From NCBI RefSeq assembly GCF_024730785.1, contig NZ_CP102830.1, positions 4,006,001-4,070,000 on the forward strand: a stretch of DNA of 64,000 nt, given 5' to 3'. This document shows positions 1 through 7,909 of the stretch, one piece after another. The stretch's first letter is position 1. Each line of letters opens with the position of its first letter. A program made the translations under genes and the position numbers. Source of the DNA: Pseudomonas sp. LS44 (GTDB taxonomy: Bacteria; Pseudomonadota; Gammaproteobacteria; Pseudomonadales; Pseudomonadaceae). The notes under the pieces are model-generated. The model saw only the letters and a program-made list of their open reading frames with translations. It was not told the origin of the DNA and made no database searches.

Positions 1-231
1 ATGGGCTGGATGTGGGGCGCGCCGGTGGTCGGCTACTTCAAGAGCGAAGCCAAGCGCCTGGGCGTGCCGATGGAGTCGCTGGTCGACCAGGTCGCCCAGC
101 AGATTGCCCTGCGCAAGATTCCCGAAGACAGCGACTGCGCCATGGCCGCCCTGTACCTGGCCAGCGACTACGCCAAGGTCGTTACCGGCGCGCAACTGGA
201 CGTCAACGGCGGCCACTTCCTGCCCTACTAA
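1..231 (+). CDS. Short-chain dehydrogenase/reductase, C-terminal part (cut by window edge)
   Basis: The reading frame is open from the first base, so this is the 3' end of a longer gene whose start lies outside the window; the ATG at base 1 is probably internal. The 76 visible residues end in VTGAQLDVNGGHFLPY, the usual C-terminal strand of classical SDR oxidoreductases (family consensus TGQxxxVDGG), preceded by a segment resembling the substrate loop and the 'AALYLASD' helix. The catalytic Tyr-Lys pair and the Rossmann nucleotide site are not visible, so substrate and cofactor cannot be judged. It converges on the dioxygenase-like gene at 489-1769. A role in steroid metabolism is only inferred from the neighbourhood. 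Confidence 0.75.
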   Translation: MGWMWGAPVVGYFKSEAKRLGVPMESLVDQVAQQIALRKIPEDSDCAMAALYLASDYAKVVTGAQLDVNGGHFLPY

Positions 232-432
232 CCACTTAAGGCGACAGGGACGTCGCCCTTACCCGCGCTCGAACGACGCCTCGCCACGGAGGCGAGCGTT
301 CAGGCGATGCTGGATCTAGCTTTTCAACAGAAGCGGCCCAAGAGCAGTCGCTGCCCAACGGAATAAGCAGTCATTCCGCCGCATGGCATGGGGCGCAAAG
401 CAGCGAAGCGGTTAACCATTGGAGCGTAAGCC

Positions 433-470
433 AAACAAAAAGGCGCCGGGGAGTTCACCCGCGGCACCTT
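433..470 (-). terminator. Probable rho-independent terminator of the phytanoyl-CoA dioxygenase-like gene
   Basis: On the minus strand an imperfect GC-rich stem (AAGGTGCCGCGGG pairing with CCCCGGCGCCTT, including G-U and one mismatch) is followed by TTTTTG. It begins 19 bases after the stop codon of the gene that ends at 489. The remainder of 232-488 shows no gene; a weak hairpin at 238-260 just after the SDR stop has no T-tract. Confidence 0.5.
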
Positions 471-488
471 CGAGGCAATGCTCACCCC

Positions 489-1769
489 TTACATGGGGTT
501 CATGGCGGTCTGTTCCTTGGCCACTTGGTCCAGGCTGGGAATGTGTCCGCTTCCAAAGCCCGGCAGGATTTGCTCAAAGCTCTGGAAGCGTCCCAGCAGT
601 TTGAGCGTGTCCGGGCTGTAGAAGGGTAAATACAGTGTGCGACGCACATTGGGCCCGGTGGGTGGTGGGCCGGCATGTTTTACGCACGAGTAGTGGATGG
701 TGATGTCTCCAGGCTCGGTATCGAGCGGAATCGCTTTAGGGCTTTCTACGCCGATGGCTGTGGAATGGTGGACGCCGCGTCCGTGGGAGCCAGCCAGCAC
801 CCAGAGCTGGGAGCTTTCTGGGTTTGCCGCATCCAGATGGATGCCGACGTTAATCGATGGGCAAGTAATTCCGCATCCGCCCAAACCGCAATCGGTGTGC
901 CAGCCCAAATTAGCGGCAATGCTGGGCGCCAGTTTAGCGCCGACACCGAAAGGTTTGAGCACCGTCATGGCTCCTTGCCCCCGATCATGCAGCGGTACCA
1001 GTTCGCGCTGGCTCAGAGCAACCAGTTCGGCAATCGTGGGATCGTCGTTCATCAATTGACGAACCAGTTGCGAATGTTCCGAAATGAACATCAGGCGATA
1101 CGGGAAGCGCTGACCGGAAGTCAGATGATTGGTCCACCACGAGAAAATTTCTCCTTCCGTGGCTTCGCTGCGTATGCGCTCGATCTCGCCGCGAATGTCC
1201 TCCAGTCGGTGGCGCATTGCCCCACGCACGACGATATAGCCAGCAGTGCGCAGGTAGTGCGACATCTCCTCCCGACTGTCGTCCAAGGTAAAGCTGCGGC
1301 GCAGGTCAAGCGGTTGTCCCTGGGCATCCAGCAGAGGCTTGGCGGGGTCGTAAATATCACGCCCCGAATACATGCACTGCAGCGCCGGTGACCAGACGTC
1401 CCACTCCTGCATGCCGCCGCGCAACAATCGAACTGACTGCGCGAGTACCAGTGCCGAGGGGGTACGGAGTTCATGCACATAGTTCTGCCAGGCGCGCTCA
1501 TCAAACTCCACGACACATGCAGCCTGCGCATGCACACCCGGCTCAATGCGCACCACCTCCCCGTCCACCACATAGCTATAGGCCCTGCCATCTTTGAGAG
1601 CGACAGCGAAAGGCGGTGCGCCTCTCAGATCCCATACCACTTGAGCATTAACGCCGGACTGCAAGCGCTGCGGTAATTCGTGATGGTGGAAATCGTCAAA
1701 CTCCCAAGCCGTCAGCCCCCAACTGCTGAAATCACCGACAGACGTATCGCGTTCAACTGCAGTTGTCAT
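489..1769 (-). CDS. Phytanoyl-CoA dioxygenase (PhyH)-family protein with extra N-terminal domain
   Basis: The C-terminal half is a PhyH-type non-haem Fe(II)/2-oxoglutarate dioxygenase. It has an HxD motif in GWHTDCG (His ~291, Asp ~293), a distal His in KHAGPP (~365) and an Arg pair (~376-377) suited to binding 2-oxoglutarate. Such enzymes hydroxylate lipid or acyl-CoA substrates. Residues ~45-135 are not part of a normal PhyH domain and resemble an SCP2-like lipid-binding fold (my reading, moderate certainty). I chose the ATG at 1769 because GGAGG lies 5 bases upstream; an in-frame ATG 12 bases further up has no such site. The protein is 426 aa. It is divergent from the IclR gene with an operator between, so control by that regulator is likely. 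GC is lower than in the catabolic blocks. Substrate unknown. Confidence 0.72.
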   Translation of the reverse strand: MTTAVERDTSVGDFSSWGLTAWEFDDFHHHELPQRLQSGVNAQVVWDLRGAPPFAVALKDGRAYSYVVDGEVVRIEPGVHAQAACVVEFDERAWQNYVHELRTPSALVLAQSVRLLRGGMQEWDVWSPALQCMYSGRDIYDPAKPLLDAQGQPLDLRRSFTLDDSREEMSHYLRTAGYIVVRGAMRHRLEDIRGEIERIRSEATEGEIFSWWTNHLTSGQRFPYRLMFISEHSQLVRQLMNDDPTIAELVALSQRELVPLHDRGQGAMTVLKPFGVGAKLAPSIAANLGWHTDCGLGGCGITCPSINVGIHLDAANPESSQLWVLAGSHGRGVHHSTAIGVESPKAIPLDTEPGDITIHYSCVKHAGPPPTGPNVRRTLYLPFYSPDTLKLLGRFQSFEQILPGFGSGHIPSLDQVAKEQTAMNPM

Positions 1770-1792
1770 CCTCGCCTCCATTTACTAATATA

Positions 1793-1807
1793 TGGAATCT
1801 ATTTCCA
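1793..1807. promoter_or_regulatory. IclR-type operator palindrome
   Basis: The sequence TGGAATCTATTTCCA is a perfect 5+5 bp inverted repeat with a 5-bp centre. It is very close to the known E. coli IclR box pattern TGGAAATnATTTCCA. It sits 14 bp before the IclR-family start codon and 23 bp before the divergent dioxygenase start, inside a larger inverted repeat (TTACT...AGTAA). Autoregulation plus control of the divergent gene is the obvious inference. Confidence 0.7.
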
Positions 1808-1821
1808 AGTAGTAATTTATT

Positions 1822-2715
1822 ATGCAGTCGTCACCTCCGACGTCAAGAGTGATCGCCGTCCTTGAAACGCTCGCTGGCGAGCCAGAATCGCTAAGCGCCT
1901 CCGAAATCGCGCGCAGGCTGCAACTGAGCACATCGACCTTGTCGCTCATCCTCAAGACTCTGCACGAGACTGGTTATGTGGAGCGCTTGCCTGATCGGAG
2001 TTTTCGGCTGGGGGCTGGGGTCTTGCGCCTGCTTCAGGGGGTTCGACAGCGTTATCCATTGCTGGGGGTTGCCAACGATGTTTTGGGTCGTTTGGCCGAA
2101 CAATGTCGATGCGGCTGTGCGCTAGCGCAGGTGACTAGCGGAAGGCAGGAAGTGGTTCTGACTGTAGGCAACACGGGAGAGCTAGGTATCAGTCCCGGCG
2201 TTCAATTACCGATGGATCCGCCTCATGGCACGCTAGCAATGGCCTGGCGTACGCCTAAAGAAGTCAGTGTGTGGCTGCAGCAGGCGGAAAAATCCGGGGC
2301 CGTTGTCGATACCAAGGTGCAGCTTGAGCTGCTCGAACATGTGCGGGGGCTGGGCTACGCGGTTTACGGGATGCGCAGCAATGGCAGTGCAATGATGGCG
2401 CAGTTTCGTGATCTGCTCAGTGCAGTTCAGCATGCCGGATCTATGGAGGTTTTACGTCGGCAGCTAGACAAAATGGCATTGGCTGTAGATGCACACTTAT
2501 ATACCCCCCAGGAGCTGGATGACTCCCAGTCGAAAAGTGTGAGTCACATCATTGCCCCAGTGTTTGGGGTCGATGGACAGCCGCACTACCTGGTGTCCTT
2601 ACACCCTATGCAAGATTTGGTCTCTGCATCTTCATTACGACAATATGTCGAGGAACTGCAGCATGCTGCCCATGCGTTGACGTCGGAAATAGGCGGAAAA
2701 ATCGGCACCTGCTAA
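1822..2715 (+). CDS. IclR-family transcriptional regulator
   Basis: This 297-aa protein has an N-terminal winged helix-turn-helix (residues ~8-60, with LSASEIARRLQLSTSTLSLI as the HTH) followed by an IclR-like effector-binding domain (~75-290). The architecture and length fit IclR regulators, which bind small carboxylates or aromatics in the C-terminal domain. There is no strong Shine-Dalgarno sequence before the ATG (AGTAATTTATT), so translation may be weak or near-leaderless. The neighbouring palindrome matches the family's operator type, and the most likely target is the divergent PhyH-like gene. The 19-bp box found upstream of the steroid operons is a different sequence, so there is no evidence that this protein controls them. 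Base composition is less GC-rich than the operons to the right. Confidence 0.85.
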   Translation: MQSSPPTSRVIAVLETLAGEPESLSASEIARRLQLSTSTLSLILKTLHETGYVERLPDRSFRLGAGVLRLLQGVRQRYPLLGVANDVLGRLAEQCRCGCALAQVTSGRQEVVLTVGNTGELGISPGVQLPMDPPHGTLAMAWRTPKEVSVWLQQAEKSGAVVDTKVQLELLEHVRGLGYAVYGMRSNGSAMMAQFRDLLSAVQHAGSMEVLRRQLDKMALAVDAHLYTPQELDDSQSKSVSHIIAPVFGVDGQPHYLVSLHPMQDLVSASSLRQYVEELQHAAHALTSEIGGKIGTC

Positions 2716-2786
2716 ACACGTCAAATTTGAGGTGCTTTGCAGGTGTTGGTCCGCCCAGGGCAGCGGCTACAGAGACGAAGGGGTAC

Positions 2787-3530
2787 TCAAGCCACCAGGC
2801 TGCCGCCGTTGACCGGCAATATCTGGCCGTTCACCCATTCGGCTTCGAGCGAAGCCAGATAAGCGACTGCGGCACCGACGTCTTGCGGGCTGCCTGCGCG
2901 TTTTACCGAAGCACTTTTCCTGGCGATGGCATCGGAGCCTTCCCAGTTGTTCATGGTGCCGAGCGAAAGGCCATTGACGGTGACGCCGTGCGGTCCGACT
3001 TCACCGGAAAGGTTGCGCAGAAAGCCGAGTGCACCGGCTTTGGCAGCACCGTAGGCGCACAGGCCCATGCCGGTCGCCGTGCGTGCCGCATCGGAATTGA
3101 TGGCGATAATCCGCCCCCAGCCGCGCTCCATCATCGATGGCAGGATCGCCTGGCAGCTGTGCATCAGGCCGTGCAGATTCAACTGCAGCCAGCTATCCCA
3201 CTGCTCCGGCGTCGACTGCATGAACTGCACGTAATCCCAGCCCAGGGCGGGCACCCCGGCGTTATGGACAAAGATATCTATCGCGCCAATCTCGCCCTGC
3301 ACCTTCTCTACCATGGCAAAAATAGCCTGGCGATCGGTCATGTCCGTCGCCACCGGGTGCGCCTGCAGCCCTTCTGCACGCAAGGCTTCTGCAGCCTCCT
3401 GGGCGCGCTCGAGAAAGAAGTCGTTGATCACCACGGTAGCGCCCTGACGCGCCAGCGTCTGGGCAATACCAAAACCCATGCCACGGCCGGCGCCGGTCAC
3501 GAGGGCAACTTTTCCTGTCAGTTGAAACAT
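2787..3530 (-). CDS. Short-chain dehydrogenase/reductase
   Basis: This is a classical SDR of about 247 aa. It has the nucleotide-binding motif TGAGRGMG near residue 14, an NAG motif (VHNAGV), a catalytic Ser in INSDAA and YGAAK (Tyr-x3-Lys), and the C-terminal VNGG. It would oxidise or reduce a hydroxyl/keto group with NAD(P). I used the ATG at 3530 because GAGGAG lies 10 bases upstream; two ATGs 18-21 bases earlier precede that site. It is the last gene of a three-gene minus-strand unit after the DUF35-MaoC fusion and the thiolase-like gene, which suggests the beta-hydroxyacyl-CoA dehydrogenation step of side-chain oxidation or a ring hydroxyl oxidation. Exact substrate unknown. Confidence 0.85.
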   Translation of the reverse strand: MFQLTGKVALVTGAGRGMGFGIAQTLARQGATVVINDFFLERAQEAAEALRAEGLQAHPVATDMTDRQAIFAMVEKVQGEIGAIDIFVHNAGVPALGWDYVQFMQSTPEQWDSWLQLNLHGLMHSCQAILPSMMERGWGRIIAINSDAARTATGMGLCAYGAAKAGALGFLRNLSGEVGPHGVTVNGLSLGTMNNWEGSDAIARKSASVKRAGSPQDVGAAVAYLASLEAEWVNGQILPVNGGSLVA

Positions 3531-3594
3531 GTCCAAGGGACTCCTCATCATCTACAGGGGTTGTGCCTGCCCGTTGCGGGCAGGCACAAATCAC

Positions 3595-4551
3595 TTACAT
3601 GTACAGAATCACCAGCTCGTTGATCACCGATGGTCGTTCGCTGCCGACCACATGGATATTCAACTCCAGGGTCAGCTGCGTGCCGCTTTTGACCCGTTCC
3701 ACGCTTTTGACCCGTGCCCGCGAATGGATGCGCGAGCCGGCGGATACCGGCGCCGGGAAGCGCAGGCGGTCGGAGCCGTAGTTGACCATGTTGGTGAAAC
3801 CGGTGATCTCGAAGCCCAGCGGCACGTTCAGGCGTGACTGCAGCACTTGCACCAGGGCGCCATGGGCGATGGTGCCGCCGAACGGGCTTTCCTTGCGCGC
3901 GCGCTCGGGGTCGGTGTGGATCCAGTAGTCGTCGCCGGACAACTCGGCGAAGGCATTGATCAATGCCTGATCGACCACGATCTGATTACTCCAGGCCGAG
4001 AACTCCTCGCTCACCAGCGACTTCAGCGCGGCCTCGTCGTCCAGCGCAATCCGGCGTGCCGGCGGCGTCGACTCGGTGCTTTCGGCCTGTGGCTCGGCTA
4101 GCGTTGGCAGCCGCTTCAGGCTGTCGACGTCGCTGTCCATGCCGGTGAAGCGCAGCAGGCGCGTGCCTTTGTCATCGACCTCGGCGAACACCGGCTGCAA
4201 ACGCATGCCGATGCGAATTTCATCTTCCTCAAGACCGACCAGGTTGGTGTTGATCCGCACCCCTTCGTCGAGTTCGACGACCGCCAGTTTCTGCGGCATT
4301 TCGTCGGCGAAATCCGGCAGCGTGGCAATCCGCGTCACCGTGAAGCTGTACAGCTTGGCGTTACCGTTGACCTCCCGCCAGGACAGGTCATGGGCCAGGC
4401 AGCTCGGGCAGTGCCGGCGCGGGTAAAACACCCAGTGCTGGCAGGCATTGCACTGCTGGATCAACAGACGCTCGGCCTTGAGGCCTTCCCAGAACGGCGC
4501 GGAAATCTCGGTCGGCGCCGGCATTGGTTTGTTGTTCGACATGTTCGTCAT
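3595..4551 (-). CDS. DUF35 (Zn-ribbon/OB-fold) - MaoC hydratase fusion
   Basis: Residues ~15-130 form a DUF35 domain: a zinc ribbon with Cys34, Cys37, Cys48 and Cys51, then an OB-fold. Residues ~180-318 form a MaoC/R-hydratase hot-dog domain with the catalytic pattern DDYWIHTD and FGGTIAHG. DUF35 proteins partner lipid-transfer-type thiolases/aldolases, and the gene directly downstream of a thiolase-like gene is exactly that context; the two overlap by ATGA. In mycobacterial ChsH2 the order is MaoC then DUF35, so this protein has the reverse order and carries a complete hydratase motif of its own. It probably hydrates a steroid enoyl-CoA and passes the product to the adjacent thiolase-like partner. 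An alternative start at 4542 has a better-spaced GGGAG. 318 aa. Confidence 0.82.
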   Translation of the reverse strand: MTNMSNNKPMPAPTEISAPFWEGLKAERLLIQQCNACQHWVFYPRRHCPSCLAHDLSWREVNGNAKLYSFTVTRIATLPDFADEMPQKLAVVELDEGVRINTNLVGLEEDEIRIGMRLQPVFAEVDDKGTRLLRFTGMDSDVDSLKRLPTLAEPQAESTESTPPARRIALDDEAALKSLVSEEFSAWSNQIVVDQALINAFAELSGDDYWIHTDPERARKESPFGGTIAHGALVQVLQSRLNVPLGFEITGFTNMVNYGSDRLRFPAPVSAGSRIHSRARVKSVERVKSGTQLTLELNIHVVGSERPSVINELVILYM

Positions 4552-5759
4552 GCTCCCTGGAGAATCAACGCGCCCTGCTCACTCATCACGCCGCCGGTAC
4601 CGGAGACGTAGACGCTATCGCAGCGCTTGAGCTGACGTTCACCGGCTTCACCGGCAATTTGGGTCACTGCTTCGATGATCTGCGACATGCCACCGGCCGC
4701 GCCGGCCTGACCGAAGCTGAGCTGGCCGCCGTGGGTGTTCATGGGGAAATCGCCGCGCCAGGTCAGGTCGTGTTCGCGGACAAAACTCATGCCCTCGCCC
4801 TTGGCGCAGAAACCGGCATCTTCCAGAGTCAGCAAGGCGGTGATGGTGTAGCAATCGTAAATCTGTGCGGCATCCACATCGGTCGGCTTCAACCCGGCCA
4901 TCGCGAAGGCGCGCTGCGAGGCCGGACCAATCGGGGTGTGGATCATGTCATCGGCGTAAGACGGAGACTTGAACGCCAGGTGCTCGCCGAAGCCGGTGAT
5001 GAACGCCGGACGTTTGCGCGCACGGGCGGCCACTTCCTTGGAGGCGATGATCAGCGCCGCGCCACCCGCCACCGGCATGACGATTTCGAGGACATGCAGG
5101 GGGTCGGCGACCATTTTGCTCGCCAGTACCTGCTCGACGGTCAGCGGCTGGCCGTAGAACATCGCCTGCGGGTTGGCCAGGGCGTTGGTGCGCTGGTCCA
5201 CGGCAATCTTGGCCATGGCCACCGGGTCGTAGTCGTACTGCGCCGCATAACGCTGCGCGATCATGGCATAGCCGGTGTTCTGGCCCATGTGCCCGTAAGG
5301 CAGGTCGAACTCCGCTTCCGGAGCGCCGAAGGCCGTGCTGTGGCCACCGTAGCGCATGCCACGAGCCATCGCGCCGACGTCCTCGTCGCGACCCATGGGC
5401 GCCATCCGCGCGGGCATCACGCACAACACCGCCTGGCAAAGGCCCAGCTCGATGGCCGCAGCCGCGCGCCAGACCATACCGACGCCGGTACAGCCGCCGA
5501 GATCGACCACTTCGGCGAAATTGACTTTGAGACCCAAGTACTCGGCGGCCATGGCCGGCACGAACACCGAAGCCTCGTGGAAATGCGGGCCGTTAATCAC
5601 CAGACCATCGAGGTCCTCGGCGCGCAGCCCGGCATCCCGCAGCGCTTGCGCCGCCAGATCGGCGACCTGCTCCAGGTGGAACATCCGCGGCGCCGTGGCG
5701 TATTTTTCCGGCTTGTATTGAGCGGCGCCTATGATCGCCGCGTTACCTTTCAGACCCAT
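4548..5759 (-). CDS. SCP2-thiolase/Ltp-type thiolase or aldolase
   Basis: This 403-aa protein has the thiolase fold of the lipid-transfer (SCP-x) group. Visible elements are Cys90 in DLGGCTGVG, the YDCYT segment around Tyr302 and NTHGGQLSFG with His344. These proteins either thiolyse 3-ketoacyl-CoA or, as in Ltp2 of Mycobacterium, carry out retro-aldol cleavage of steroid 17-side-chain CoA esters together with a DUF35 partner. At the position of the second catalytic Tyr of Ltp2 (Tyr346 in the homologue at 38335-39513) this protein has Gln352, so thiolysis or a different aldol substrate is more likely. It is the first gene of a three-gene unit, translationally coupled to the DUF35-MaoC gene, and has a 19-bp box 74 bp upstream. 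Confidence 0.82.
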   Translation of the reverse strand: MGLKGNAAIIGAAQYKPEKYATAPRMFHLEQVADLAAQALRDAGLRAEDLDGLVINGPHFHEASVFVPAMAAEYLGLKVNFAEVVDLGGCTGVGMVWRAAAAIELGLCQAVLCVMPARMAPMGRDEDVGAMARGMRYGGHSTAFGAPEAEFDLPYGHMGQNTGYAMIAQRYAAQYDYDPVAMAKIAVDQRTNALANPQAMFYGQPLTVEQVLASKMVADPLHVLEIVMPVAGGAALIIASKEVAARARKRPAFITGFGEHLAFKSPSYADDMIHTPIGPASQRAFAMAGLKPTDVDAAQIYDCYTITALLTLEDAGFCAKGEGMSFVREHDLTWRGDFPMNTHGGQLSFGQAGAAGGMSQIIEAVTQIAGEAGERQLKRCDSVYVSGTGGVMSEQGALILQGA

Positions 5760-5833
5760 GGGTTCCCCACTCGAAGACAGTGTTCTTCAGGTTTTTGTCG
5801 TACACCAACCTTTCCACATCTAGGTCGGCAGAT

Positions 5834-5852
5834 AATCGTCCAAACTGACTAG
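5834..5852 (-). promoter_or_regulatory. Steroid-operon box (site 1)
   Basis: In the gene's sense the site reads CTAGTCAGTTTGGACGATT. It is one of ten sites sharing GTC-N5-nGACG in the window. Its end lies 74 bp before the thiolase-like start codon. The function as a regulator-binding site or promoter part is inferred from conservation and placement. Confidence 0.6.
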
Positions 5853-5957
5853 ACAACTAAATCGAGTCGCCCGCCAGGCTTTCACCCGGTGCCGGCGCAA
5901 GTGCCCGGGTCGGCAAAAAGAAGGCTATGTACCGATTTAGTGTGGCACCGCGCTTTT

Positions 5958-6062
5958 GTAGGGTGGGTTAGCCGCGTAGCGGCGTAACCCACCAGCGGCA
6001 TCGCCCAGAACACTGGCGTCTAACCTGCTCGGTGGGTTACGCCTACGGCTAACCCACCCTAC
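5958..6062. repeat. Family A intergenic inverted repeat (GTAGGGTGGGTTAGCCG type)
   Basis: The left arm GTAGGGTGGGTTAGCCG is mirrored by CGGCTAACCCACCCTAC at the right end. Each half also folds on itself (GGGTTAGCCGC...GCGGCGTAACCC). The same element recurs at 16.67, 19.09, 57.91 and 58.10 kb. It fills most of the 367-bp gap between the thiolase-like gene and the DUF1302 terminator; apart from the box at 5834, nothing else is visible there. Confidence 0.85.
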
Positions 6063-6126
6063 GAAGCATCGTCTCAGGCATCACCTGCCGGGCTTGCACG
6101 CCTCAACACGTCATTGGGGCATAGCC

Positions 6127-6156
6127 AAAAAAGAAGGGAGCCCGCAGGCTCCCTTC
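6127..6156 (-). terminator. Rho-independent terminator after the DUF1302 gene
   Basis: A perfect 10-bp stem (GAAGGGAGCC / GGCTCCCTTC) with a 4-base loop is followed on the minus strand by six T residues. It lies 20 bases past the stop codon of the DUF1302 gene and closes the 7-gene minus-strand unit that begins at 14132. Confidence 0.92.
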
Positions 6157-6176
6157 TTCACCGCCGAACGAGTCGA

Positions 6177-7853
6177 TTAGAAGCTGTATTTCAGCGCCAG
6201 GGTGGCGTAGTCACGATCCGCCAACTGCCGCTTGACCGGATCCGCCTCACCCAGATAACCGATGAGCCTCATCGCGACCTCAAAGTTGCCGAGGTATTTG
6301 AAGGTGGTGCCGGCACTGAAGCGACGATCACCCTGCGCCCCGGAAATGGTCCCCCCCATCGGCGCAGCGCCGCTGAACACGTTGGAGAAGTTGAACGGCA
6401 CCTCCAGGTCCCAGCCTTCGAATACCCCCGGGTAGCTGAACGAGGCGCCCACGGTGAAGGCACTGGCATCCTGACTGCGCCAGCCGGCGGCGGTCTTGTA
6501 GGTGTAGTCATCGGATTCCTGCACCAGCGGCCTCATCTGTGGAATCAGGCGATTGCCCAATGCCAGCAGGTTCGGCGCCGCCGACGTGTCTTCGACGCTA
6601 TCGACGCGCACATGGACGATCTCGGCGGTTAACGACGTCTGACTGGCCCATGGCCGGTCACCGAGGATGCGGATGGCCGAGAGCTGCATCTGCTGGCCCT
6701 TGCCACGCGCCGGCGTCGCACCGAGCCCGGTATTGACCATCACCGGTACGCCGTCACGGTAGGACCACTCGGCACCGACCTGGACATCGCCAAACTTGGT
6801 CGAGGCACTAAGCCCGGTCAGCTTGATATCTTCGAAATAGGTGATGTTGTAGCCGGACGGCGCACCGGCAAATGCACCGCCACCGACGGGTACGGCCCGA
6901 TAATTGACCAGCGCGGTGGCCGGGTTCTTGTCGTGGTAGTTGACGTGGAACAGCGCAACTTCCCAGGCTGGCACAGGCCGGTAACGCACCTGAACCCCCC
7001 ACTGACCATCGTCACGCGGCTCGTCGGCGCCTGCGTAGTTGATCCGGCTGCCCCCCTGACCGAAAATGAACTCACGGCCTGGGCCAACCACATCGCTGGT
7101 GGATAAGTAACTGCCCACCGGCGGCAATTCGGTGCCCTTCCACTCGTACTGGTAATAGGCGCTGACACCGATTTGCGGGTTGAAACGGTAATTCGCGGAA
7201 ACCTGCCCAACCGGCAATAGCACTTCCTTGATCTCAACCCCCGGCTGCGCCGCCTTGACCGCGTCGGCATGGCTTTGTACGCCGTTGACGCCCGAGTAGA
7301 ACAGACCCTCGCCCCAGGATTCGACATGCCGACCGGCCTTCATGTCGAGCATCGAATCATTCTCGAAGCGCCAGCCGCCGAAGACATAGGCATCCAGGAA
7401 CTTGCTGCGACCACCGCTGTAGTACTTGGTGTCGCTGGTGAATTCATCATGGGCGCCGGTCTTGTTCACCGTCGCGGGCGAGTCGTTGTCGTTCTTCTGG
7501 TGGTAAACGTCGTCGTAGAAGGTACTGGCGCGCAACACGGCACCGTAGTTGTCTTTGCGCACGATCATCTCGCCCAGGGCGCCAACGCGGTTGGTGGTGA
7601 GGCTGCCCTTGTCGAAGTTGCGATCACCGTCATCCGCGTTGACCGTGAGCAGGTCCTTGTCCTGATCACTCAGGCGCACACCCATGCCGTAGCTGGTGGT
7701 CAGGGTCCAGTCGATGGTGGTGCCATTGTCAAACTCGATGGTTTCGCCCGACCAGGCCGGGCTCGAAACCAGTGCGATGGCGACCGCCAGACTCGCAACC
7801 TGAAAACTCGGTAAGCCAGGACCAGTACCAGATTTGTTGTTTTTATTGATCAC
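6177..7853 (-). CDS. DUF1302 outer-membrane protein
   Basis: This is a DUF1302-family protein of 558 aa. After a signal peptide (hydrophobic stretch VASLAVAIALVSSPAWS, ending about residue 35) the mature part is rich in alternating aromatic/polar strands and ends in ALKYSF. A terminal Phe is typical of outer-membrane beta-barrels. DUF1302 proteins are commonly found with DUF1329 proteins in clusters for hydrophobic substrates, and uptake of steroid across the outer membrane is the likely role (inference). I chose the GTG at 7853: AGGAG lies 7-8 bases upstream, and the signal peptide then has a normal basic N-region. The longer frame up to an ATG at 7916 would overlap the preceding gene and lacks such a site. 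It is the last gene before the terminator. Confidence 0.82.
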   Translation of the reverse strand: MINKNNKSGTGPGLPSFQVASLAVAIALVSSPAWSGETIEFDNGTTIDWTLTTSYGMGVRLSDQDKDLLTVNADDGDRNFDKGSLTTNRVGALGEMIVRKDNYGAVLRASTFYDDVYHQKNDNDSPATVNKTGAHDEFTSDTKYYSGGRSKFLDAYVFGGWRFENDSMLDMKAGRHVESWGEGLFYSGVNGVQSHADAVKAAQPGVEIKEVLLPVGQVSANYRFNPQIGVSAYYQYEWKGTELPPVGSYLSTSDVVGPGREFIFGQGGSRINYAGADEPRDDGQWGVQVRYRPVPAWEVALFHVNYHDKNPATALVNYRAVPVGGGAFAGAPSGYNITYFEDIKLTGLSASTKFGDVQVGAEWSYRDGVPVMVNTGLGATPARGKGQQMQLSAIRILGDRPWASQTSLTAEIVHVRVDSVEDTSAAPNLLALGNRLIPQMRPLVQESDDYTYKTAAGWRSQDASAFTVGASFSYPGVFEGWDLEVPFNFSNVFSGAAPMGGTISGAQGDRRFSAGTTFKYLGNFEVAMRLIGYLGEADPVKRQLADRDYATLALKYSF

Positions 7854-7909
7854 ACTGCTTCTCCTGATTAACGGCCGACTGGCCGTATGAAATGCTTGAA
7901 CAGCGTTCA

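Noticed and set aside
1770..1781. Upstream ATG (MEARM) as start of the PhyH-like gene
   Set aside because: The GGAGG that serves the next ATG overlaps this codon, and there is no site in front of it.
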